From: Emticicia fluvialis
Lineage (GTDB): Bacteria; Bacteroidota; Bacteroidia; Cytophagales; Spirosomataceae
NCBI RefSeq assembly: GCF_024793945.1
Contig: NZ_JANUSD010000023.1
Coordinates: 1 to 63,304 of the forward strand
Direction of reading: 5' to 3'
Length of the DNA: 63,304 bases
The notes beneath the pieces were generated by a model. It was given only the letters and a program-made list of their open reading frames with translations, was not told the origin of the DNA and searched no databases. A program made the position numbers and the translations under genes. Positions 8,149-16,352 of this stretch are shown piece by piece; within the stretch, counting starts at the first letter, position 1, and the number at the start of each line of letters is the position of its first letter.

Positions 8149-9192
8149 TTACTTCAGTTTCACTTCCACTTCAAGGCTCATGCCTGCGCGTAGTTTGTCG
8201 CGGTATTTTTCTACATGGTCAATGGCAATTTTTACTGGTATTCGCTGGGTAACTTTCACAAAGTTTCCACTGGCGTTATCTGGTGGCAGCAATGCATATT
8301 TGGCTCCGGTGGCATCAGAGAAATCAATAATTTTGCCTGTCAGCTCCAAATCAGGGAAGGCATCCAGCTTAATAACCGCCTGCTGGCCTATTGCCAATCT
8401 GCTTATTTGCGTTTCTTTAAAGTTAGCCACAACCCAGTATAATGAGTCCTGCACAATGGTGGCCAAAGTTTGTCCGGGTTGTATGTATTGCCCAGGCTCA
8501 ACGCTTTTCCGGCCTATTTTACCATTTTCGGTAGCATAGATTTTAGAGTAAGTCAGTTTTAGTCTTTGCTGGTCAATTTTAGCTTTTTGTACAGCCAGCG
8601 CTGCTTCTGCTTTGTGTAGGTTACTGCCTAGTATATCCAGGCGCGATTTAGTAGCGGCAATGTCTTGTTTTTGACCATCATACTGGGCATTAAGCACATC
8701 CAGACCCGACTGGCTGTCTTCTGCCTGGCGGCGGGTAATGGCATTGTCAGCCAGTAGCTTAGCATCTCTCTCTGAGTCTCTTCTAGCTTTATCTTTTCGC
8801 AAAGCGGTAGCCTTCAGGTTAGTTTCAGCCGCGCTGATTGTCATTTTTGTGTTTTTTATGTTGGCTTTTGCGTTTTCAACATCTGTTAATAATTGCTGAT
8901 AAACGGCTTCCATTTCGGCCAGGGCCAGTTGTTGTTCCTGGTCGTCTATATCTACCAGTAGCTGGCCTTTCTTTACCTGTTCAAAGTCTTTCATGTTTAC
9001 GGTATTCACGTAACCCCCTACACGTGGTACCACCGGTACCGAATAAGTTTCTATCTGGGCATTATCTGTTGACTCGTGCCCCTGCCCATACTTGTAGCTT
9101 TGGTAAGCATAGATGCCGGCGGCAAGCACAACGATAAGTAAAATGATACGTGGAATGTAATTTTTAATGCTTTTTTTTTGCGGAGTAGCCAT
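8149..9192 (-). CDS. HlyD-family membrane fusion protein (EmrA type)
   Basis: Periplasmic adaptor linking the MFS pump to the TolC-type channel. Its 347 residues comprise a short cytoplasmic start, one membrane anchor (about residues 14-31), a biotinyl-lipoyl-like segment with ESTDNAQIE typical of EmrA, a coiled-coil hairpin rich in Ala/Lys/Gln (about 95-210), the second lipoyl half (GRKSVEPGQYIQPGQ), and a beta-barrel end. It is the first gene of a three-gene efflux operon controlled from the divergent promoter region with marR. Confidence 0.93.
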   Translation of the reverse strand: MATPQKKSIKNYIPRIILLIVVLAAGIYAYQSYKYGQGHESTDNAQIETYSVPVVPRVGGYVNTVNMKDFEQVKKGQLLVDIDDQEQQLALAEMEAVYQQLLTDVENAKANIKNTKMTISAAETNLKATALRKDKARRDSERDAKLLADNAITRRQAEDSQSGLDVLNAQYDGQKQDIAATKSRLDILGSNLHKAEAALAVQKAKIDQQRLKLTYSKIYATENGKIGRKSVEPGQYIQPGQTLATIVQDSLYWVVANFKETQISRLAIGQQAVIKLDAFPDLELTGKIIDFSDATGAKYALLPPDNASGNFVKVTQRIPVKIAIDHVEKYRDKLRAGMSLEVEVKLK

Positions 9193-9230
9193 CTTAATCC
9201 GATTGTTTTGTTTTTGCGTTTGTTCTTAGA

Positions 9231-9249
9231 ATTAGTCAACTAAATTGAC
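9231..9249. promoter_or_regulatory. Second MarR operator
   Basis: TTAGTCAA-CTAAA-TTGAC repeats the half-sites of the main operator with the same 5-base spacing, although the right arm is incomplete. It overlaps the expected start of the efflux transcript, just downstream of that promoter's -7 box (9254-9261), so bound protein would block polymerase. Confidence 0.6.
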
Positions 9250-9253
9250 GATG

Positions 9254-9261
9254 CAAATGTA
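9254..9261 (-). promoter_or_regulatory. -7 box of the efflux operon promoter
   Basis: TACATTTG on the minus strand is a perfect TAnnTTTG box; a CTTG element lies 21 bases upstream, inside the main operator. Confidence 0.65.
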
Positions 9262-9274
9262 AACCAAGTTTACT

Positions 9275-9301
9275 AAATTAGTCAAGCATATTGACTAATT
9301 T
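9275..9301. promoter_or_regulatory. Main MarR operator, 27-bp inverted repeat
   Basis: Two perfect 11-bp arms (9275-9285 and 9291-9301; core TTAGTCAA-N5-TTGACTAA) flank GCATA. The size and symmetry suit a winged-helix MarR dimer. It covers the -33 elements of both the efflux promoter (minus) and the marR promoter (plus), so one bound dimer could repress both. Confidence 0.8.
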
Positions 9302-9321
9302 ATTTTTTCTATATAATTTTG
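9291..9321 (+). promoter_or_regulatory. marR promoter
   Basis: TTG (9291-9293), 20 bases, then TAATTTTG (9314-9321), a perfect Bacteroidota promoter. The -33 element is the right arm of the main operator, implying autoregulation. Confidence 0.7.
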
Positions 9322-9399
9322 TATCAGTACACAAGAAATCATGAAATTTAGTGTTTTCATTATGCATCAATATGAGTGCTTTGAATCTGAACAACAACA

Positions 9400-9960
9400 A
9401 TGAACGAAGAAATTTTCAAGGAAATAGTTGCTTTTAAATCTAAAAAGGAACGATTAATGGGACGGCTTTTAAGCAAGACCTACAGGTATTTGAGCGATCT
9501 GGCAGGAGAATATGTGCAGAGTATCGGCTATACCAATTTCAGAATAGGCCACATTGTAGCTTTGGTACACATAGATTTAGAGGGGACCAACATCAATAAT
9601 CTTTCTCAGCGCGCCTGCGTAACCAAACAGGCCATGAGCAAACTGATAAAGGAATTACAAAATGAAGGATATGTAAACGTGGTAAAAGACCAGGCAGACG
9701 CCCGTGCGCTGATAGTAAGACATTCTGAAAAGGGGCTGCAGGCATTGCTTGACTGGAAAAGGTGCATGGAACATGTGAACGATAAATTTGCAGAAATAAT
9801 AGGAGCCGAAAAACTTGAGCAGCTAATGGATATTCTGTTTGAGCTGGTAAGCCACTATGAAGGCACGCAATACGGAAAAGTAAACGACCTTAAGCATATT
9901 ATTACACATGGGCATTTGCTTAAAATGAAAAACATTGCCTTTAGTGGTTCGCCGGCGTAG
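9400..9960 (+). CDS. MarR-family transcriptional regulator
   Basis: A 186-residue winged-helix repressor. The central segment (about residues 60-115) carries the helix-turn-helix (NNLSQRACVTKQAMSKLIKELQNEGYV) and a wing with DQADARALIV, matching the MarR D-x-R-A wing signature. It is divergently transcribed from the efflux operon, with two inverted repeats in the intergenic region that overlap both promoters. The usual role is repression of the pump genes and of itself, relieved when a substrate of the pump binds. The ligand is unknown. Confidence 0.9.
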   Translation: MNEEIFKEIVAFKSKKERLMGRLLSKTYRYLSDLAGEYVQSIGYTNFRIGHIVALVHIDLEGTNINNLSQRACVTKQAMSKLIKELQNEGYVNVVKDQADARALIVRHSEKGLQALLDWKRCMEHVNDKFAEIIGAEKLEQLMDILFELVSHYEGTQYGKVNDLKHIITHGHLLKMKNIAFSGSPA

Positions 9961-10147
9961 GTTAAGGCCTGTTATTTAAACTTATTACATAGCCAAAGTG
10001 TCTCGCCATACCCGGCCTTATTGTTTTTGGGCTATTTTGTGTAAATACTTTATGCACTTCTGCTTTATTGTATATCAGAATATTCCATCGTAAATGGTTA
10101 ATATCAGCCGCCTGATTGATATTTTTACAGACAGATTTGATTTAATC
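9961..10147. other. Intergenic region without a recognised gene
   Basis: AT-rich; I see no open frame of coding character, no clear terminator after marR and no RNA gene. The hydrolase promoter follows at 10148. Confidence 0.5.
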
Positions 10148-10179
10148 TTTGACAAACAATTCTGAATAGAATAGTTTTG
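10148..10179 (+). promoter_or_regulatory. Promoter of the alpha/beta hydrolase gene
   Basis: TTTG (10148-10151), 20 bases, then TAGTTTTG (10172-10179): a textbook Bacteroidota promoter. Confidence 0.7.
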
Positions 10180-10220
10180 TATGATGAAACTTAACTCTGC
10201 AAAAAAAAACAGATAGATAC

Positions 10221-11018
10221 GTGTTGAAGAGAATCCTGACCATTGCCCTGATTGTATACGTTGCCGTTTTCGGATTAGCCGTATTGTTTCAGCGTTTTAT
10301 TATACTACACCCAGAAAAACTGGACAAAGATTATGCTTTTGAGTTTAAAAATGCCCAGGAGTTTTATTTTGCTACTGAGCCTAAAATTAAGCTGAATGCC
10401 CTGATGTTTACAACGGCGGCTAACCCGCGTAAAGGTGTGGTTATGTATTTGCACGGCAACTCGCGCAATATAAAAGCCTGGGGTAAATATGCCGAAGACT
10501 TTACCTCAAGGGGATATGATGTAATTATGTACGACTACCGGGGGTTTGGAAAAAGTAATGGCCGCCTGGATGAAAAAAATCTGTTGAGCGATGCACAGAC
10601 CGTGCTTAAAGATATTCAGCGGAGATACCCACCCAGAGACATTATTATTTACGGGCGCTCGCTGGGCACCGGAGTAGCCACCAGACTGGCTATGGATAAT
10701 GATGTAAAAATGCTGATTCTGGAAACACCCTATACCAGCCTACCTGCTATTGCGTGGAGCCGCCTGCCAATTTATCCGTATAGCAAAGTCAGTGAATTTA
10801 TTTTACCTGCTGAAGAGTGGATAACGAAAGTAAAAGCCCCGTTGTATCTATTTCATGGTACCGACGACCAGGTAATTCCGTACAGCCATAGCCTGAAACT
10901 GGCTGAGATATTAAAGAAAAACCCCGATGACATACTCACTACCTTACCGGGAGGACGCCATCGGGGTTTAAATAATTTCAAGGAATATCAGACCAAACTA
11001 GATGAGATTCTGAAATAA
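10221..11018 (+). CDS. Membrane-anchored alpha/beta hydrolase
   Basis: Serine hydrolase of the alpha/beta fold (YfhR/Abhd13/17-like group) with unknown substrate. The 265-residue protein starts at GTG, has an N-terminal transmembrane anchor (about residues 5-25), an oxyanion-loop region LHGNSRN, the nucleophile elbow GRSLGTG (Ser147), an acid in FHGTDDQVIP, and the histidine in GGRHRGL near residue 250. The catalytic domain would face the periplasm or cytoplasm depending on anchor topology. It converges on mraY with only 3 bases between stop codons. Confidence 0.85.
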   Translation: MLKRILTIALIVYVAVFGLAVLFQRFIILHPEKLDKDYAFEFKNAQEFYFATEPKIKLNALMFTTAANPRKGVVMYLHGNSRNIKAWGKYAEDFTSRGYDVIMYDYRGFGKSNGRLDEKNLLSDAQTVLKDIQRRYPPRDIIIYGRSLGTGVATRLAMDNDVKMLILETPYTSLPAIAWSRLPIYPYSKVSEFILPAEEWITKVKAPLYLFHGTDDQVIPYSHSLKLAEILKKNPDDILTTLPGGRHRGLNNFKEYQTKLDEILK

Positions 11019-11021
11019 TGC

Positions 11022-12242
11022 CTAGCGGAGTTTGAGCGTTACCAGACACGCCACCGCCAGCACAATGCCTACTATCAGAAAACGGGTTACAATCTTTGAC
11101 TCATGGTAACCTTTTTTCTGAAAATGATGGTGTAATGGCGACATCAGGAAAAGCCGGTTTTTCTGAGCAAATTCAAGCCCTCGCCTTCTTTTCTGATATT
11201 TGAAATAACTTACCTGCAAAATCACCGAAATATTCTCTACCAGAAAAATACCGCACATAACCGGTATCAATAGTTCTTTACGCAAAGCCAACGCCAGCAC
11301 CGCAATAACACTGCCCAGCATAAGGCTACCGGTATCACCCATAAACACCTGTGCCGGATACGCATTATACCACATAAAGCCTATACAGGCCCCCACAAAG
11401 GCAGAGCAGAAAATCACTACCTCGCCAGAGTTCGGGATCATCATGATGTTAAGATATTGTGAAAACACCTTATTGCCTGATAAATAAGCAAAAATGGCTA
11501 ATGTTAAACCTATTATGGCCGATGTACCAGCAGCCAGGCCGTCAATACCATCAGTAATGTTAGCCCCGTTTGATACCGCCGTAATGATAAAAATCACTAT
11601 TAATACATACGGAATCCAGGCCATGCTTTCTGGTAAAAAACTACCTAGAATCTGATAATCTACCTCATTATTTTTGGTAAAAGGCACCGTGGTTGTCAGT
11701 GAGTGTACATCTACATACTTTTGCACTTCTCCTACTGCCGTGCTTATTTTTGCTTTTTCATAGACTCTGATTTTTACATTATCGTTGAAGTACAAAGTAA
11801 GACCAACAATCAGCCCCAGGCCAACTTGCCCTACTATTTTAAAACGGCCTTTCAGCCCCTCTTTATCTTTCTTAAAAACCTTTATGTAGTCGTCGGCAAA
11901 GCCTATGCCGCATGTCCAGATGGTAGCAATAATCAGCAATACAATGTAGACGTTATCCAGGCGTGCAAATAATAATACCGGAATCATGAGCGATGCCAGA
12001 ATAATGAAGCCACCCATGGTAGGTGTTCCTTTTTTCTGCATTTGGCCTTCAAGACCCAGGTCTCTGATGGTTTCACCAATCTGAAGTTTACGGAGATAGT
12101 TAATGAGCCGTATACCAAAAATTGCCGCAATTAAAAGCGATAAAACAATAGAGCCCATGGCACGAAAAGTAATGTACTGAAACACCCCCGCACCCGGGAA
12201 ATTGAAGGTCTTGTCAAGGTAAGCAAATAAGTAGTAAAGCAT
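11022..12242 (-). CDS. mraY: Phospho-N-acetylmuramoyl-pentapeptide transferase
   Basis: Integral membrane enzyme that transfers phospho-MurNAc-pentapeptide from UDP to undecaprenyl phosphate, making lipid I for peptidoglycan. Around ten hydrophobic helices, the FADDYIKV aspartate-pair motif, NITDGIDGLAAG and the PLHHHFQKKG motif identify it. I choose the ATG at 12242 (406 residues, MLYYLFAYLDK, the typical start); the upstream ATG at 12272 lies within the -7 box. It carries a cytosolic/periplasmic insertion around residues 165-200, common in Bacteroidota. It stands alone rather than in a division/cell-wall cluster. Confidence 0.95.
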   Translation of the reverse strand: MLYYLFAYLDKTFNFPGAGVFQYITFRAMGSIVLSLLIAAIFGIRLINYLRKLQIGETIRDLGLEGQMQKKGTPTMGGFIILASLMIPVLLFARLDNVYIVLLIIATIWTCGIGFADDYIKVFKKDKEGLKGRFKIVGQVGLGLIVGLTLYFNDNVKIRVYEKAKISTAVGEVQKYVDVHSLTTTVPFTKNNEVDYQILGSFLPESMAWIPYVLIVIFIITAVSNGANITDGIDGLAAGTSAIIGLTLAIFAYLSGNKVFSQYLNIMMIPNSGEVVIFCSAFVGACIGFMWYNAYPAQVFMGDTGSLMLGSVIAVLALALRKELLIPVMCGIFLVENISVILQVSYFKYQKRRRGLEFAQKNRLFLMSPLHHHFQKKGYHESKIVTRFLIVGIVLAVACLVTLKLR

Positions 12243-12269
12243 AGGACATTGGTTTTTAGGAAAGTGTAG

Positions 12270-12277
12270 CAAAGATA
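12270..12277 (-). promoter_or_regulatory. -7 box of mraY promoter
   Basis: TATCTTTG on the minus strand, perfect TAnnTTTG, 28 bases before the chosen start codon. No TTG element is evident at the usual distance. Confidence 0.5.
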
Positions 12278-12530
12278 GTTTTTTTTGAAGTTTTCAGAAA
12301 AAAAACGGTTTTTTTTTGATTAAATACACTAAAAGTTAACAATCAACAACGAACGGAATATTGTGGCCCATGCCTGTATACGGGTACGCGTAATGCGCCG
12401 GATGTGATTCCTGGTTATTCTGATACTTTTTTGACAAAACATGACTATATATTATCATAGATTAAAAAAAACAGGGTAAATATTTGATTATACAACGTTT
12501 TTTAACTTTTTTTGTATGGTATATTTAGCG

Positions 12531-12561
12531 TTTGACAACAGAATTTATTGATATAAATTTC
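12531..12561 (+). promoter_or_regulatory. Promoter of candidate small RNA
   Basis: TTTG (12531-12534), exactly 19 bases, then TAAATTTC (12554-12561), one base short of TAnnTTTG. The predicted start lies around 12566-12570, at the first of three hairpins. Confidence 0.55.
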
Positions 12562-12566
12562 CGTAA

Positions 12567-12677
12567 CTTCTTTATTGAAGTTCAAAGATTTTGAATCCTC
12601 CGCCAGTCGGAGTATTCATCATAGGTTAAAGTATTTTCGTCTTGGAAAGGCATTCGGGAATCCTGAATGCCTTTTTT
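12567..12677 (+). ncRNA. Candidate small RNA with three hairpins
   Basis: A transcript of about 105-110 bases is predicted from a promoter at 12531-12561 to a strong terminator. Three hairpins are visible: AACTTC/GAAGTT (12565-12582, partly at the start site), CTCCG/CGGAG (12598-12612), and a 10-bp stem with a 3-base loop (12649-12671) followed by six T residues. No open frame of note lies inside. The downstream gntR gene has its own -7 box (12725-12732), so this is better read as an independent RNA than as a gntR leader, though a leader/attenuator role is the main alternative. I do not recognise a known family. Confidence 0.45.
12649..12677 (+). terminator. Intrinsic terminator of the candidate small RNA
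   Basis: GGCATTCGGG pairs with CCTGAATGCC (10 bp, one G:T) across an AAT loop, followed by TTTTTT. No annotated gene on the plus strand ends upstream, which is what points to an RNA gene. Confidence 0.8.
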
Positions 12678-12724
12678 GATAAATAAGAGACTGCATAAAA
12701 TAAAAGTATTAGCCAAATGCGTAT

Positions 12725-12732
12725 TATTTTTG
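12725..12732 (+). promoter_or_regulatory. -7 box of gntR-type gene
   Basis: TATTTTTG, perfect TAnnTTTG, 43 bases before the ATG and downstream of the small-RNA terminator. Confidence 0.45.
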
Positions 12733-12774
12733 CGTTCTTTACAGCCAATACTCTTTAGCACAGAGGTAATATTT

Positions 12775-13485
12775 ATGAAGATACCGCTTTATCGGCAAAT
12801 CCAGGCTCATTTAAAAGAGGCTATTACTTCAGGGCAACACTCAGAGGGTAGTTTGCTCCCATCTGAAAACGAACTGTGCGTTGAGTTTAATGCCACCCGC
12901 ATGACCGTCCGGCAGGCACTAAACGAACTAGTGAAAGAAGGATACATTACACGCCAGCACGGCAAGGGCAGCATTGTAACCGCCAACCGGAAATCGCTGG
13001 GGTTGCTTTCTTTGAAAGGCTGGACAGACGTAGTAACTGCCAGCGACCGCCACGGCACCACCAGCATATTAGATGGGCCAGTAATACATACCATTACCGA
13101 GCCTATTTTTAAACACTTACTTCAACAGGAAATTCATACAGAATTTGTATTTTTGAAGCGCTTGCGTTTTATGGACGAAGTGCCCATAATGCTTGAGCAA
13201 ACGTATTTTCCGAATGTTAACCTGGAAGGTATGACAGACCAACCACTGATTGATGGTTCGTTGTTCCGCACGTTATTTATGCGGTATCATATTGATGTTA
13301 CCAGTATGCAGCAGGAAGTACGGGCAATTGTTGCCACCAAAGATATTGCCAGCCTGCTTAAAACCAGGGTGAAGTCGCCGGTTTTGCAGATTTTACGTAA
13401 ATACGGCACATCAAAAGAAGGATTTTACATATATAGTCTGATATACTGTAATACAGAAAAATACGCCATTAGTAGTTTTAATTAA
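12775..13485 (+). CDS. GntR-family (HutC/UTRA) transcriptional regulator
   Basis: A 236-residue regulator. The N-terminal winged helix (about residues 1-70) has IPLYRQIQAHLKEAI, LLPSENELCVEF and TRMTVRQALNELVKEGYI, classic GntR features; the C-terminal half is a UTRA ligand-binding domain (FVFLKRLRFMDEVPIMLEQTYFP). I start at the ATG at 12775 preceded by AGAGG; the frame is open further upstream but without GntR similarity. HutC-type members usually sense sugar phosphates or amino-sugar derivatives. The adjacent Gfo/Idh/MocA oxidoreductase, 93 bases downstream on the same strand, is the likely target or co-regulated partner. Confidence 0.9.
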   Translation: MKIPLYRQIQAHLKEAITSGQHSEGSLLPSENELCVEFNATRMTVRQALNELVKEGYITRQHGKGSIVTANRKSLGLLSLKGWTDVVTASDRHGTTSILDGPVIHTITEPIFKHLLQQEIHTEFVFLKRLRFMDEVPIMLEQTYFPNVNLEGMTDQPLIDGSLFRTLFMRYHIDVTSMQQEVRAIVATKDIASLLKTRVKSPVLQILRKYGTSKEGFYIYSLIYCNTEKYAISSFN

Positions 13486-13502
13486 GATACCGCACAGCGG
13501 TT

Positions 13503-13523
13503 GCCCCCACCCCTGAAGGGGGC
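13503..13523 (+). terminator. G/C hairpin after gntR-type gene
   Basis: GCCCCC pairs with GGGGGC over a 9-base loop. The following T-run is interrupted (CCTTATTCTTT), so termination may be partial and allow read-through into the oxidoreductase. Confidence 0.5.
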
Positions 13524-13578
13524 CTTATTCTTTAACCAAAATTAATTCCTCATCAGGGGACAGAGGTTTTATTTCACT

Positions 13579-14724
13579 ATGAAAAAAATTAAAGTTGCCG
13601 TTGTCGGAACGGGTTTTATCGGGCCCGCTCACATTGAAGCCCTACGCCGTTTACCCAATGTAGAAGTGGCCGCACTTTGCGAAGCTAACATTGACCTGGC
13701 TACTGAAAAAGCTGCCAGCCTTGGAATTGAAAGAGCCTATATCTTTGAAGACTTGCTGAAACAGGAAGACATTGAGTGTATTCACATCTGTACGCCTAAT
13801 TTCCTGCATTATTCTCAGTCAAAAGCAGCTTTACTGGCTGGCAAACACGTAGTTTGCGAAAAACCTCTGGCTACCAAAATTGAAGAAGCCGAAGAGCTGG
13901 TAAAAATAGCAGCCGAATCAGGTCTTGTTAATGCCGTTCATTTCAACCTGAGATATTATCCGTTGGTTCGTCAGATGAAAACCATGCGCGAAAAAGGCGA
14001 CCTGGGTGAAATCTACTCTATTCTGGGTTCGTATCTGCAAGACTGGCTTTTCTACCAGACAGACTACAACTGGCGTTTGGAGCCGGACAAATCTGGCGAT
14101 TCAAGAGCTATTGCCGACATCGGTTCACACTTACTTGATGTAACAGAATACATTACAGGCCTGAAAATCACCGAGGTAATGGCTGATTTCTCAACTGTAC
14201 ACAAAACACGTCTGAAACCATTAAAAGCTATTGAAACTTACTCTGGCAAAATGTTGCAGGCTTCTGATTACCAGGAAGTACCTATCAATACCGAAGACCA
14301 CGCCAACGTATTGCTGAGATTTGATAACGGCAATAAAGGAAGCGTAACCGTTAGCCAGGTTTCGGCGGGTCGTAAAAACCGTTTGAACCTTGAGATTTCG
14401 GGTTCAAAAGCTAATTTTGAATGGTGCTCTGAAAAACCAAACGAAATGTGGATTGGCAAACGTGATGGCGCCAACCAGGTTTTAATGAAAGACCCATCGT
14501 TGTTTTATCGTGAAGCCACAAGCCTAATCAGTTTCCCGGGTGGGCACAACGAGGGTTTCCCGGATACATCAAAACAATTGTTTAAAGAAGTTTATGCTGC
14601 CGTAGCAGAAGGCAAACAACCGGAGAACCCGACGTTCCCTACATTTGCTGATGGCTTGCGTGAATTGCTTATTTGTGAGAGAATTATTGAAAGCCACCGC
14701 AAACAAGCGTGGGTTAAAATATAA
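13579..14724 (+). CDS. Gfo/Idh/MocA-family oxidoreductase
   Basis: NAD(P)-dependent dehydrogenase of sugars or cyclitols. The 381-residue protein has an N-terminal Rossmann fold with VVGTGFIGPAH (residues 8-18), the family's CEKPLA motif (Lys as catalytic/cofactor residue, about residue 95), and the C-terminal alpha/beta domain with DIGSHLLDVTEY containing the usual catalytic His. The exact substrate cannot be assigned. It follows a GntR regulator, suggesting a sugar-responsive pair. Confidence 0.9.
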   Translation: MKKIKVAVVGTGFIGPAHIEALRRLPNVEVAALCEANIDLATEKAASLGIERAYIFEDLLKQEDIECIHICTPNFLHYSQSKAALLAGKHVVCEKPLATKIEEAEELVKIAAESGLVNAVHFNLRYYPLVRQMKTMREKGDLGEIYSILGSYLQDWLFYQTDYNWRLEPDKSGDSRAIADIGSHLLDVTEYITGLKITEVMADFSTVHKTRLKPLKAIETYSGKMLQASDYQEVPINTEDHANVLLRFDNGNKGSVTVSQVSAGRKNRLNLEISGSKANFEWCSEKPNEMWIGKRDGANQVLMKDPSLFYREATSLISFPGGHNEGFPDTSKQLFKEVYAAVAEGKQPENPTFPTFADGLRELLICERIIESHRKQAWVKI

Positions 14725-14747
14725 TTATGGCTCTTACCAGCCAGGAG

Positions 14748-14782
14748 GGCGGTCATTCTTTTATAGAGTGGCCGCCTTTTTT
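14748..14782 (+). terminator. Terminator after Gfo/Idh/MocA gene
   Basis: GGCGGTCAT pairs with GTGGCCGCC (two G:T) over a long AT loop and is followed by TTTTTT. The T-run runs straight into the nadD -7 box. Confidence 0.75.
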
Positions 14783-14783
14783 A

Positions 14784-14791
14784 TATATTTG
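14784..14791 (+). promoter_or_regulatory. -7 box of nadD promoter
   Basis: TATATTTG, perfect TAnnTTTG, immediately after the preceding terminator and 30 bases before the nadD ATG. Confidence 0.5.
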
Positions 14792-14820
14792 TGCTTGATT
14801 TTCACACTAAAAGAAGCAAC

Positions 14821-15393
14821 ATGAAGATCGGTTTGTTTTTTGGTTCGTTTAATCCTATTCATATAGGACATCTGATTATTGCCAATACAATGGCCTATAC
14901 TACCGACCTTGAACAAGTTTGGTTTGTGGTGTCGCCTCAGAACCCCTTCAAGAAAAACAAAGGCCTGTTGCATGAATTTGACAGGCTGACCATGGTAGAA
15001 AAGGCGATTTCGGATAATTATAAGCTAAAAGCAACAGACATTGAGTTTTCAATGCCTAAACCCAGCTACACCATAGATACACTAGCCAAATTGACGGAAC
15101 GGCATCCAAACCATGAATTCAAGCTGATTATGGGCGAAGACAATCTGGTACAGTTTGAAAACTGGAAAAACTACGATAAGATACTGGAGTATTATGCACT
15201 GTATGTGTACCCCAGGCCCAATACGCCTGAGCATAAGTTCAGGAACCACCCGAAGGTTAAGTTTATAGAAGCGCCTTTGCTTGATATATCAGCCACATTT
15301 ATACGCAACAGCATTAAGGCTGGCAAGCCCATACGCTATATGGTAAGCGATATTGTAGAAGAGTATATACGCTGGAAAAAATTCTATCTGTAA
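14821..15393 (+). CDS. nadD: Nicotinate-nucleotide adenylyltransferase
   Basis: Transfers AMP from ATP to nicotinate mononucleotide in NAD+ synthesis. The 190-residue protein begins MKIGLFFGSFNPIHIGH: the GSFNP nucleotide motif and HxGH (His14-His17) of the nucleotidyltransferase fold, with the C-terminal ISATFIRNSI motif matching ISSTxIR. The ATG at 14821 is the natural start. The stop codon lies one base from the end of the convergent RmlD-like gene. Confidence 0.95.
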   Translation: MKIGLFFGSFNPIHIGHLIIANTMAYTTDLEQVWFVVSPQNPFKKNKGLLHEFDRLTMVEKAISDNYKLKATDIEFSMPKPSYTIDTLAKLTERHPNHEFKLIMGEDNLVQFENWKNYDKILEYYALYVYPRPNTPEHKFRNHPKVKFIEAPLLDISATFIRNSIKAGKPIRYMVSDIVEEYIRWKKFYL

Positions 15394-15394
15394 A

Positions 15395-16297
15395 TCAGGC
15401 TCCTATCTGTTTGGCCAATATCTCTATGCCCTCGGTAAAGCTAACAGGGTTGTATCCCAGCACTTCGTTCGATTTCGTTAAATCAAAACCTGTTCTTGGC
15501 GGGCGTTTGGCAGGTTGCGTAAAGGTGGTGGAGTCTGCCTTGGAAATTAATGATTTATCAAGGTTAAAGTAATCGGCCGTCATGATGGCCATTTCGTATG
15601 GAGTCAGGAAGTCTTTTCCTGAAATATTATAAATGCCTTCTGCTTCTTTTTCTGAAATCAGCAAACATCCTTTGGCTAAATCTTCAGCCAGTGTAGGGGT
15701 TCTCCACTGGTCGGTTACTACTTTTATGTTTTTCCCGTCTTCAAGCGATTTCTTCACCCACAGAATAATATTGGTACGGCTCATATCATGAGCAATGCCA
15801 TATACCAGCACAGTGCGGGCAATTGCCCAGCGAATATTGCTGTTTATTACTATTTTCTCTGCTGCATATTTGCTCCAGCCATAGAAGCTGATAGGGTTAG
15901 CCTCGGCGTCTTCTTTGTAAGGGCCGTTTTTACCATCAAAAATGAAGTCGGTTGATACATGCAACAAAAAACAACGGTTTCTTTCGGCTGCTTCAACCAG
16001 ATACTCTACTGCGTTTACGTTCTGTTTCCAGCAATCGTCTTTGGCTGTCTCGCACATGTCTACATTGGTCATGGCCGCCGTATTAATAATTACTTCAGGT
16101 TTAATGCGGTCTATAACCTCTTGCACCTGGGTTTTATCAGTAATATCCATGGGTGTGTAGGTATAGCCTTTAGTAAACGGCAGCCGGTTTTCACCTCTTG
16201 CTGTTGCATATACGTCATGATTAGTTGTGTTAACCAGAAGCTCAACCAGCTTTTGCCCCAACAAACCATTTGAACCTGTCAGTAAAATTTTCTTCAT
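15395..16297 (-). CDS. RmlD-like NAD(P)-dependent sugar-nucleotide reductase (extended SDR)
   Basis: A 300-residue extended short-chain dehydrogenase close to dTDP-4-dehydrorhamnose reductase. It shows the N-terminal TGSNGLLGQKL nucleotide motif, NTAAMTNVDMCE (typical of RmlD), a STDFIFDG segment and the catalytic YGWSK (YxxxK) near residue 133. In dTDP-rhamnose synthesis it would reduce the 4-keto sugar; no rmlA, rmlB or rmlC gene lies nearby, so the substrate is not certain. Confidence 0.85.
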   Translation of the reverse strand: MKKILLTGSNGLLGQKLVELLVNTTNHDVYATARGENRLPFTKGYTYTPMDITDKTQVQEVIDRIKPEVIINTAAMTNVDMCETAKDDCWKQNVNAVEYLVEAAERNRCFLLHVSTDFIFDGKNGPYKEDAEANPISFYGWSKYAAEKIVINSNIRWAIARTVLVYGIAHDMSRTNIILWVKKSLEDGKNIKVVTDQWRTPTLAEDLAKGCLLISEKEAEGIYNISGKDFLTPYEMAIMTADYFNLDKSLISKADSTTFTQPAKRPPRTGFDLTKSNEVLGYNPVSFTEGIEILAKQIGA

Positions 16298-16352
16298 ATC
16301 TTGTGTATTTCTTCTACGCTTTATTGATGGCTATTTTTTGTTCGTGGAAATC

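Noticed and set aside
12579..12677. Riboswitch leader controlling gntR
   Set aside because: Not excluded, but a perfect -7 box downstream of the terminator gives gntR its own promoter, and I see no convincing antiterminator pairing; kept as the alternative to an independent small RNA.
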